A stretch of 64,000 nt of DNA. It comes from an uncultured Clostridia bacterium. Lineage in GTDB: Bacteria; Bacillota; Clostridia; TANB77; CAG-465. The stretch covers positions 1 to 64,000 of the forward strand of contig CARYZD010000004.1 in NCBI GenBank assembly GCA_949106495.1, written 5' to 3'. Shown in pieces: positions 41,758-49,439 of the stretch. Position 1 is the first letter of the stretch; every line of letters starts with the position of its first letter. The notes under the pieces were generated by a model. The model searched no databases, was not told the origin of the DNA, and saw only the letters and a program-made list of their open reading frames with translations. The translations under genes and the position numbers were made by a program.

Positions 41758-43080
41758 CTACTCCTCCTTACTAACTATACTACTACTTGATTTAACAATC
41801 ATTGAGTTTATAGTTCCTGTTTTAATAAATAATGTTTCTGATAAATCATTCTTGTTTAATATAGTATCAATATATATTGTAATATTGTTACTGTTATATG
41901 TTGTTGTATTTCCTTCTAAATCATAAAAAAGTATGTTTTCTTTTGTATCTGATGAATCAACTACAATATCTAGTTTTACTCTTACTCTATAATTTTCTCC
42001 ATCAAAATAAACACATGGTAATTGTGCTGTTGCCTTACCAGAAAGTTTTATATGATTATTTTTAACATATTCAACATATCTATTTAAAATATCTTCATTA
42101 AATTCTTCTAAAACGTATTTTTTTAGTTTTCTTTTAATTTGCTGAGTAGATATATTATTATAATCTACTGTTAAAATATAGTTATAATAATTTTCAACAT
42201 AATTTTTTATCTGACTATAATATTGTTTGTTTGCAGGATAAAAATCTATTGGAGAAATAAATCCTTCTTTACCATTATTTTTAAAATCAATTTCATATAT
42301 ATCCTTTTGTACACTAGCTAAAGTATATGGATACATATTAGCATTAGATGGTATTTTATCCTCATTAATATTTATTCTTGCATCTCCAACTGTTATTGTA
42401 TTGTATTTTTCTGCAAAATTTATTATTAATTCATTTAATTTCCCTTTATATAATTTTTGATTACCTTTAATTCTTTTTGTATTAATAGTTATAATTTCTG
42501 AATTTAATAAATCGTATATTGCTAATCTTTGATCAGTGTTATATGAATTTATATCTTTAACATCAAAATTTGCTGTAGTTTCTGGTTCAATATTTAAAAT
42601 TTTAGCTTTTATATTATATAACCAAACAAGTACTTCTTGATACTTAACTTTATCATCTGCATTAGAAGCATTTACTTCTTCTTTAGTAAGTATTCCTTGT
42701 TTTATTGCATACTCTACCCATATTGCATTAGAATAAGTTTCTTCAGTAGGAAGTGCAATTCCATCTATTTGTGGTACATTATATAAACCAGAAAGTATCA
42801 TTTTTACTGCCTCAGATTTTGTAACTTTATCTCTAGTATTTGCTCGTTCATTATTATACACTGATGAAAAGCCATATATATTCATTTTTTCTTCAAATTT
42901 TTCATACTTCTTATAATTTCTATTAATTAAAGTGTAACCTAAAAAAATTAAGGTTACTAAAACTACTATTGAAATAATAGTAACTATTGTCATTCTTATT
43001 TTGTATTTTCTATCTTTATCTTTTCTTATTTTTAATCGTTCTTCTTCATTTTGATATGAAGGAACAAAACCTTCTTCCAT
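41758..43080 (-). CDS. Membrane protein with SLH-like repeats
   Basis: A 440-residue single-pass protein: about 27 charged residues, a membrane helix (about 28-50), then two or three degenerate SLH-like units at about 70-175 ('DKVTKSEAVKMILSGLYN', 'AIWVEYAIKQGILTKEEVN', 'KYQEVLVWLYNIKAKIL'). The C-terminal 200 residues include an NTF2-like-looking alpha/beta region without known motifs. SLH domains usually bind pyruvylated wall polymers; here they are held close to the membrane. It may link the Tad-like machine to the wall. The SLH call is by pattern and moderately sure. Confidence 0.7.
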   Translation of the reverse strand: MEEGFVPSYQNEEERLKIRKDKDRKYKIRMTIVTIISIVVLVTLIFLGYTLINRNYKKYEKFEEKMNIYGFSSVYNNERANTRDKVTKSEAVKMILSGLYNVPQIDGIALPTEETYSNAIWVEYAIKQGILTKEEVNASNADDKVKYQEVLVWLYNIKAKILNIEPETTANFDVKDINSYNTDQRLAIYDLLNSEIITINTKRIKGNQKLYKGKLNELIINFAEKYNTITVGDARININEDKIPSNANMYPYTLASVQKDIYEIDFKNNGKEGFISPIDFYPANKQYYSQIKNYVENYYNYILTVDYNNISTQQIKRKLKKYVLEEFNEDILNRYVEYVKNNHIKLSGKATAQLPCVYFDGENYRVRVKLDIVVDSSDTKENILFYDLEGNTTTYNSNNITIYIDTILNKNDLSETLFIKTGTINSMIVKSSSSIVSKEE

Positions 43081-43109
43081 TTAGATTACACCTCCTTTTT
43101 TATTATATA

Positions 43110-44288
43110 CTATGGGTTACAAATTGGACAAGGATAAAATCCTGTAAAAGTTTGCTTTACTCCATTTAAAGTTCCTGTTGTTATAGCTGTTGCTGCTTGT
43201 TGACGTGAAGATACATATCTTGGTGACATATCCAGTATTTTACAAAGTCTATATTCAGGACATTTTATATCCTTATGATATAAATTCATATGAATTTGTG
43301 AATCATTACTTGGCGCAGTAAAATAATATCTTGTTGCATTTTCTAAAGTACTTGTACCAAATGCTTTTGTATTTAAGTATTTGTTTCCTACAGATATACC
43401 TTGAACAAATGCAATAATTCCTACTCCATCTATCATATTATACATTTCATCTTCTGTAGTTGCAGGGAATGAAAATGAATAAACTACTCCCGCTTGTCTT
43501 GCATATAGATTATTTTCATTTACTGCATATGAAAGTTCACTAGATACTACATTGGAAATAACTGATGTTCTATTATCTAATAGTCCTGATACTATCTCAG
43601 ATTTTAATGTTTGCTTTGCTTCTGAATCTAGCACTCCTGCTATAAGTTCACCATTATTTTTTTCATCTTCTAAATAAAAGCTTTCTGCTTGTATTTCCTC
43701 ATCATAAATATAATTATATCCTCTATGTGTAACTTTACTATCCATTGTAAATTCTATTGTATGTGATGAAACTAAATTTGATGTTTCTAATCCTGGTACA
43801 AATTTATATTCTCCACCACTTCTTATTATTGAATATGTATATGTAAAATATCTTTTAGGCTTTAATATTCTTTTTACTGAACTTGTTGCATCTTCTGCTG
43901 TAACAGTCTCATTTTTTGAAATTCTTACCCCATCATATTCAACAACTGCAACAGCTGGGACAAAAAGGTTTAAATAAGACTCTGCAACTTCATTACCCTT
44001 AACCCCTAATACATTGTACATAGAATCAAAAAATGAATCTACTCCAACTTTAGCATTAACATTTATCTTTTTATTTGTTAAGTCTGAATAACCATAGTCT
44101 ATTTGCTTATCTTGACTTTCAACCTGTTTCATCTCATATGCTGCATCTTCAAGAGCTGCATCAATTACTCTTTGATAATACATCTCCATTTCTTCTGCTT
44201 TAATTGTAAATGTTATATTAATATATAATACAAGCATAAATGGTAATATTATAGCTATAAATACTAATGCAAAATCTGTTATTTTCAC
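43110..44288 (-). CDS. TadE/TadG-like membrane-anchored protein
   Basis: 392 residues with an N-terminal membrane helix (about 6-30) preceded by only five residues ('MKITDF'), then a helix rich in Glu/Tyr ('EEMEMYYQRVIDAALEDAAY'). This looks like the start of pseudopilin or TadE/F-type proteins. The rest is a long extracytoplasmic beta-rich region ending in 'FYPCPICNP', where two Cys form a CPxC pair near the C-terminus. It may be a minor pilin or assembly factor of the machine. The family was not recognised with certainty. Confidence 0.65.
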   Translation of the reverse strand: MKITDFALVFIAIILPFMLVLYINITFTIKAEEMEMYYQRVIDAALEDAAYEMKQVESQDKQIDYGYSDLTNKKINVNAKVGVDSFFDSMYNVLGVKGNEVAESYLNLFVPAVAVVEYDGVRISKNETVTAEDATSSVKRILKPKRYFTYTYSIIRSGGEYKFVPGLETSNLVSSHTIEFTMDSKVTHRGYNYIYDEEIQAESFYLEDEKNNGELIAGVLDSEAKQTLKSEIVSGLLDNRTSVISNVVSSELSYAVNENNLYARQAGVVYSFSFPATTEDEMYNMIDGVGIIAFVQGISVGNKYLNTKAFGTSTLENATRYYFTAPSNDSQIHMNLYHKDIKCPEYRLCKILDMSPRYVSSRQQAATAITTGTLNGVKQTFTGFYPCPICNP

Positions 44289-44300
44289 CTTTTCACCTCC

Positions 44301-45308
44301 TTAGATTTCTGGAACATCAACTGAACTATTTATTTTCATTACTAATTGCTCTGAACTTGCACTTGCATTTTTAGAAAACTTACCTTGTATTACATTTGCT
44401 GGTAAGAAACATTGCAAAACGTTATATTCATTACTTGAAAAATATGTATTGCTTTTTGTTTCATCAAGTGTGAATTTTACTAAATATTCTCCTTCATCTG
44501 TTCCTGTAGTTATTGATGAAGGTGAAATATAGCAATTAGGTGCTGTTCCAACTAAACGAATATTTTCTGTAATTTTACTTGCAATATTTGTATCATCTGA
44601 ATTTAAAATCTTTATTTTATATTCTAATATTCTATCTTGTGCTTTATCAAAAGAATATTCAGGAAAACCACTCGAATTTGCATCATTTTTATTTTGAAGT
44701 TCTATTTTAATTAATATATCACTTTGGTATAATTGACTAACTTCTGTATTTTCCCAATTATTATTTTTAATTGTTGCACCATAATTTATATTTATTTTCT
44801 CTTTAGTTGTACCTGAAACTATTGCATTTAATAGTGCTGATGCCATGGTTGTATTTGTATTTTTTAAAGATACATAAAACTTGTCTCCTTTATCTAAAAA
44901 GAAAACATCATTTTTCAAACTATTGTCTTTATCTATAATATTGCTTGTCTTTCCTGTTTCATCATTAAAAATATCTTTATTATAATATGATTTATATTGT
45001 TCTATGTATGTTTCTTTTCCATCATTTGGAGAAGTATTATTTGGATCAACTGTTAAAATTCTTTTTTGAGCTTCTATTTGAATATCATATGAATTTCCTG
45101 TTGTACCAAGTCTTTCTATAAATTTATCATACATGTTTTGGTCTATATAACCATTTTGTGCTACTTCGTCTACAAACATCGTAACTGTCTTTAATGCCAA
45201 ATTATATGACATATCATCTTGTCTTTCAAAATAATTATATAAAGGAAGAATTACAAGTAAAATAACAAGAAAAATTACAGCTACAATCATACTAAGTGTA
45301 TCTTTCAT
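44301..45308 (-). CDS. Minor pilin-like protein, module shared with the LamG protein
   Basis: 335 residues. The first about 245 residues are clearly related to those of the 521-residue LamG protein: the membrane helix, then 'DDMSYNLALKTVTMFVDEV', 'GNSYDIQIEAQ', and 'NTNTTMASALLNAIV'. The C-terminal about 90 residues differ, forming a beta-rich domain in place of LamG. It is probably a membrane-tethered or pilus minor subunit. Spacing to neighbours is 12 and 15 bases. Confidence 0.7.
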   Translation of the reverse strand: MKDTLSMIVAVIFLVILLVILPLYNYFERQDDMSYNLALKTVTMFVDEVAQNGYIDQNMYDKFIERLGTTGNSYDIQIEAQKRILTVDPNNTSPNDGKETYIEQYKSYYNKDIFNDETGKTSNIIDKDNSLKNDVFFLDKGDKFYVSLKNTNTTMASALLNAIVSGTTKEKININYGATIKNNNWENTEVSQLYQSDILIKIELQNKNDANSSGFPEYSFDKAQDRILEYKIKILNSDDTNIASKITENIRLVGTAPNCYISPSSITTGTDEGEYLVKFTLDETKSNTYFSSNEYNVLQCFLPANVIQGKFSKNASASSEQLVMKINSSVDVPEI

Positions 45309-45323
45309 TATCTTCCTCCTTTA

Positions 45324-45788
45324 TTACCATTCTTCTTGAAGCTCTTCATCAGTTGCTTTAATTATATTTATATATGTAGAATTATCATTAGTTCTTGAAT
45401 CAACTGTTAAAATATATTTATTACTTACTCCAATTTTATTTATTGCCTCTTTATATGTTAATTTATCATTTTCAAGCATTAATGGTGTTTCATTTTTAGT
45501 ATTTAAGTTTATATTTACAATTATATTATCATTAACAGTTTTATCTGAATACCTATCTTTTTTAATATAATTAAAATAATATGATAATACTTCTTGCCCT
45601 GTTAAAATTAAATGTCTATTTATTTCTCCTGAAACCATTACTGCATCATTTGATTGCTGATGCATAAAATCATAAGCTTCATCTGTATAGTCCATTAAAG
45701 ATGAAAATAGGAAGATTGTTAAAGACAAAGCTATAACAAAAATCATTGTGTAAATTCCAATATATATAGCCTCATTTGCATTTTCCAT
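45324..45788 (-). CDS. Minor pilin-like protein
   Basis: 154 residues. The short leader and helix 'MENANEAIYIGIYTMIFVIA' resemble the starts of the other pilin-like genes in this operon (A-x-K/E-A-I-x-I-G). After the helix comes 'DYTDEAYDFMHQQSND' and a small globular domain. It lies between the 136-residue pilin-like protein and the 335-residue module protein. Confidence 0.65.
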   Translation of the reverse strand: MENANEAIYIGIYTMIFVIALSLTIFLFSSLMDYTDEAYDFMHQQSNDAVMVSGEINRHLILTGQEVLSYYFNYIKKDRYSDKTVNDNIIVNINLNTKNETPLMLENDKLTYKEAINKIGVSNKYILTVDSRTNDNSTYINIIKATDEELQEEW

Positions 45789-45799
45789 ATTTTCACCCC

Positions 45800-46204
45800 C
45801 TATTTCTTAGTAAAAGTAATTCTTGTTTTCATTAGTCCATCGTATTCAACTTCTTCAACAATTGATTTATATAAATCTTCATATTTTAAATTTCCATTGT
45901 TATATTGCTCATCTAAATATGTAATACCAGATTCTGTATTAACCTCTATGTTATTATACATTATAACGACTAAATTTTCTTTTAAATACTTATTTGCACA
46001 ATTTATGATATCAAGCCCTGTAACCTCAGTATTATCAAAAGGAGCATATTTTCCAAACCTTGATGTTATTGTTGTATCAGTAGAACCAACTTGTTTATAT
46101 ATCTCTTGCATTTGAGAGAAAATAAACATTATTCCAGATATAATCATTATAGTTACAAATATTCCAACGCCAAACATAATTGCTTTATTTGCAGATTCTC
46201 CCAA
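45800..46204 (-). CDS. Minor pilin-like protein
   Basis: About 134 residues with 'ANKAIMFGVGIFVTIMIISG', the same N-terminal pattern as the two major pilin candidates. The TTG at 46204 is preferred: GGAGG lies eight bases upstream, and the resulting N-terminus (MGESANKA) matches the length of the others; a TTG two codons earlier is too close to the site. The C-terminal domain is short. Confidence 0.68.
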   Translation of the reverse strand: MGESANKAIMFGVGIFVTIMIISGIMFIFSQMQEIYKQVGSTDTTITSRFGKYAPFDNTEVTGLDIINCANKYLKENLVVIMYNNIEVNTESGITYLDEQYNNGNLKYEDLYKSIVEEVEYDGLMKTRITFTKK

Positions 46205-46221
46205 ATGCAAAACCTCCTTTT

Positions 46222-47787
46222 TTACTCTATTCCATATTTAATTTTATCTATTTTATAGTTTTCTTTTATTTCTTCTTCTGTTAATGCTCTATCATATATT
46301 CTTATACAATAAATTGTGCCTTTAAATGATGTATTTGCTCCTGTTCCAGCTAAAGGATTGCCACCTATTACAAAATTTGAACCTGTCGCAGGTTTTAAAT
46401 ATGAGCTATTAAAAGGTACTCCATCAACTTCACCGTTTACACCAAGTAGTTGTGCTGATGTTTCATACGCAAATCCACTGCCATCTGCTTCTAAATCCAT
46501 TTTTCCAACTGTTCCTGAAACAGAATATATTTTATTTGATTGTACAATCACATTTGATACAACAGAAGATAATGATTTTTCAGGATTTGTTGTATATACA
46601 TCAAAAGAAAATTTACCTCTTTTTAATACATCGGATGTGTTTAATTGATTAAATACTATTCCTGCACCTCCACTATTTATACAGCTAAGTACAGATTGTT
46701 CAGGTGTATCTACATCAGTTATAGTATCAAATTTTGCAACTACTTCTATTGTCATCTCTGATGAATCAATATTATTAAGAGCTACATATTCTTTGCCTGT
46801 AAAATGTAATCCATTAAATATCCAGCCAGATTCATCATTAAAATCAAAACCAGATAAAGTTGCATTGTTATTGTTACCACTTAAGTCTTTCCATACATCC
46901 ACATTATTTGAATGTGATGTTCCATTATTATATTCTCCATTAAGTAATAAAACTAATCCATTTGTTATATAAGAATTAACTAGCGAACTTGTTGTTTCAT
47001 TTGTAGAACTATCTGCTTGATTGTAATTTGTATTATCATCTAAGACAGCTTTATCTCTGTATGTTTCCGCTTTAATTGTTCCACCATAATTTACATATAT
47101 TCTTGTATTATTTGTACCAGAAACACCTAAAGTAATTAAGTTATATATAACACTAGCCATTGTTGTATTTTTATTTTTTACTATAACATTAAATTCATCG
47201 CCTTTATTCATTGTATAAACTTTTGTATTATTTTTAGGTAAATATATACTTGTTATTGCAGGTATATTTCTGTAATCCATACTTTTATATGTATCTAAAT
47301 TAGTATCTATTGTTAAAGTTCTATCTGTTGAATCAACTATACCTAATATTTGTTCTTCAGTATATTTTTTTTCAGATAAATCATATGCTAAAACTAAATT
47401 ATTATATGTTCCTGCATTTTTTCCTTCAGATATAGTAATCTGTCCATTATCATATGCTTCTTTGTATATATTATAATCAAACTTTGCTCTTATTGTTTTT
47501 AAATCATCTGTATATGAATAAATTACTGGATTATACTTTTTTGAAGTATGTTCCATATAAATATCATAACTATTTTGTGTTACAGCAAGTTTAGTAATAA
47601 AATCATTATACATATCTGATGTAATATAACCCTTAGAATTAACATTATCTACAAAATCTGTTGTTATCTTTAATGCTAATGCATACGATATATCATCCTT
47701 TTTTTCATAAGCAACATACACAGGTAAAATAAAAAGTATAACAACAGCTATTATAACAGATACGACTTTTTGTAAAACTCCATCCAT
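46222..47787 (-). CDS. Minor pilin-like protein with a C-terminal LamG lectin domain
   Basis: 521 residues. N-terminal membrane helix (about 8-26), a shared module to about residue 250 (related to the 335-residue protein), a Thr/Ser/Asn linker, and a LamG/concanavalin-like domain at about 275-515: 'VDVWKDLSGNNNNATLSG', 'GLHFTGKEYVALNN', 'FKGTIYCIRIYDRALTEEE'. The last motif is the usual end of this fold. LamG domains bind sugars or matrix proteins, so it is a good candidate for a pilus-tip or base adhesin. The start lies one base past the stop of the preceding gene. Confidence 0.82.
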   Translation of the reverse strand: MDGVLQKVVSVIIAVVILFILPVYVAYEKKDDISYALALKITTDFVDNVNSKGYITSDMYNDFITKLAVTQNSYDIYMEHTSKKYNPVIYSYTDDLKTIRAKFDYNIYKEAYDNGQITISEGKNAGTYNNLVLAYDLSEKKYTEEQILGIVDSTDRTLTIDTNLDTYKSMDYRNIPAITSIYLPKNNTKVYTMNKGDEFNVIVKNKNTTMASVIYNLITLGVSGTNNTRIYVNYGGTIKAETYRDKAVLDDNTNYNQADSSTNETTSSLVNSYITNGLVLLLNGEYNNGTSHSNNVDVWKDLSGNNNNATLSGFDFNDESGWIFNGLHFTGKEYVALNNIDSSEMTIEVVAKFDTITDVDTPEQSVLSCINSGGAGIVFNQLNTSDVLKRGKFSFDVYTTNPEKSLSSVVSNVIVQSNKIYSVSGTVGKMDLEADGSGFAYETSAQLLGVNGEVDGVPFNSSYLKPATGSNFVIGGNPLAGTGANTSFKGTIYCIRIYDRALTEEEIKENYKIDKIKYGIE

Positions 47788-47788
47788 A

Positions 47789-48256
47789 TTATACTCCCCT
47801 TATTGTTATCTTTTTAGAACCCAAATCTATATCCTCATCTTCTACACTTATAGTAAAGTCTTGGTTATCCATAATATATCTTAAAGCTCTATTATATGCA
47901 TTGTTTCTTATATTAATCTCTTTAGAATCTATTGCAATACTATCAATTATTTGAACATTTCCATTATTATCTAAATATTTAATATTTTGAATAGATAAAA
48001 TAACATTTACATCTTGCTCATAATAACTTAGTAGATTAATAACGCTTGTACCTTTAATATAATTTCCTGTATTACTCATAAGAAGAGTAGATTCTATATC
48101 ACTGCGATATACATTTCCAAAATCTTTTCCTGAGCCAACTTTTCTTACAACATTCAAGCTAGAATTAAAAAAGATTATTATTGCAGATACAGTCATTACA
48201 CCAACGAGTGTAGTAACTCCTATCATAATTGCTTTAGATAGGTTATCTTCATCCAT
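47789..48256 (-). CDS. Minor pilin-like protein
   Basis: 155 residues, starting 'MDEDNLSKAIMIGVTTLVGV', again the K-A-I-M-I-G-V pattern followed by a hydrophobic helix, then a compact beta-rich domain. The ATG at 48256 follows AAGGGGGAGAGTAGA; the frame continues upstream to 48298 without similarity. It is the first gene after the intergenic hairpin that separates the two major pilin candidates from the minor ones. Confidence 0.7.
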   Translation of the reverse strand: MDEDNLSKAIMIGVTTLVGVMTVSAIIIFFNSSLNVVRKVGSGKDFGNVYRSDIESTLLMSNTGNYIKGTSVINLLSYYEQDVNVILSIQNIKYLDNNGNVQIIDSIAIDSKEINIRNNAYNRALRYIMDNQDFTISVEDEDIDLGSKKITIRGV

Positions 48257-48337
48257 TCTACTCTCCCCCTTTCTTATATAGCAACATTTTAAAAACAATA
48301 TATTATATATTTTCTTTAAAATATTTCTATATAATGT

Positions 48338-48370
48338 TCAAGGTATATAACTATTAATTATATACCTTGA
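48338..48370 (-). terminator. Hairpin after the major pilin genes (no T-run)
   Basis: A 13-bp perfect stem (TCAAGGTATATAA / TTATATACCTTGA) with a 7-base loop, in the largest gap within the operon core. It lacks a T-run, so it is more likely an mRNA-stabilising or processing element than a full terminator. Confidence 0.6.
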
Positions 48371-48387
48371 AATTATTCCTATTAATT

Positions 48388-48876
48388 TTACTTTTCTCTT
48401 GTAAATAAAACTCCCATTACAGAATCTCCTGTTGAGCTTTTTATTAACTGAGCTTTATATCTTGCAGTTGCAGGTACATAAGTACTTGTATTTGTATTAT
48501 CTGTTAATGCACTTACTTTTGTTTGTGCATTACTTGAGTCATATGAAAGACCTTTATCTATTGATATTGTCCCATTTCCTCTTACTTTTCCAAGTTCTAA
48601 GATATCTCCACCTGGAACAGCTTGGACTTCAATTATCATTGATTGATCTGAAGCCCATTGTTGAACAACACTTATAACTTCTGAACCAGTAACTGTTCTA
48701 TCATCATATTTTTGATATAACATAGCTTCAAAAGCTTCTCCAATTTGTACAACTTTTTTTGTTGAAGTATCTATTAATCCAATAGCTGGATTTACAATTA
48801 ACATTACTGCAGCTATGATAAGTATTGTAACAAAAAGTCCTACACCTATCATTATTGCCTTTTGTGCATTATCCAT
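48388..48876 (-). CDS. Major pilin candidate 2
   Basis: 162 residues, nearly a copy of the next gene upstream. N-terminus 'MDNAQKAIMIGVGLFVTILI' continues to 'AAVMLIVNPAI', a single membrane helix after a seven-residue leader. The C-terminal domain shares 'VQAVPGGDILELGKVRGNGT' and 'SSTGDSVMGVLFTR' with its twin. Flp-type pilins are normally shorter; the leader has no Gly before a cleavage site and no Glu5, so it is not a classical type IV prepilin. Confidence 0.75.
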   Translation of the reverse strand: MDNAQKAIMIGVGLFVTILIIAAVMLIVNPAIGLIDTSTKKVVQIGEAFEAMLYQKYDDRTVTGSEVISVVQQWASDQSMIIEVQAVPGGDILELGKVRGNGTISIDKGLSYDSSNAQTKVSALTDNTNTSTYVPATARYKAQLIKSSTGDSVMGVLFTREK

Positions 48877-48899
48877 ATTCTACCTCCAAATGCAAATTA

Positions 48900-49388
48900 T
48901 TATTTTACTCTAGTAAATTTTATTCCTAATACAGAATCTCCTGTTGAACTTTTAATTAGTTCAGCATGATATCTAGCAGATGCTGGTACATAAGTACTTG
49001 GATTTGTACTATCAGATAAAGCGCTTACTTTTGTTTGTACATTGCTAGAATCATATGAAAGAGGTTTTGCAATTGATGTTGTTCCATCTCCTCTTACTTT
49101 TCCAAGTTCTAAAATGTCTCCACTAGTAACAGCTTGAACTTCAAGTATCATATTTTGATCTGTAGAATATAATTGAACAGTTGATATAACTTTTGCTCCT
49201 GTAACAGTAACATCATCATATTCTTGCGTTAATTGATTTTGTAAAGCTTCAGATAAATTTGTAACTCTATTTGTAGCATTATTAATTAAGTTTATTGCTG
49301 GATTAACAATTAACATTACTGCAGCTATAATTAATATTGTAACAAAAAGTCCCACACCTATCATTATTGCTTTTTGTGCGTTATCCAT
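48900..49388 (-). CDS. Major pilin candidate 1
   Basis: 162 residues. The first about 32 residues are essentially identical to those of pilin candidate 2, and the rest is similar throughout ('SYDSSNVQTKVSAL', 'ARYHAELIKSSTGDSV'). The ATG at 49388 follows GGAGGAATAAAA, a strong site. It is right after the TadBC-like gene. Tandem duplication with a strong ribosome binding site suggests it is an abundant structural subunit. Confidence 0.75.
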   Translation of the reverse strand: MDNAQKAIMIGVGLFVTILIIAAVMLIVNPAINLINNATNRVTNLSEALQNQLTQEYDDVTVTGAKVISTVQLYSTDQNMILEVQAVTSGDILELGKVRGDGTTSIAKPLSYDSSNVQTKVSALSDSTNPSTYVPASARYHAELIKSSTGDSVLGIKFTRVK

Positions 49389-49439
49389 TTTTATTCCTCC
49401 TTTACACAATTTATTAAAACATCATTTTGATGGTTTAAA

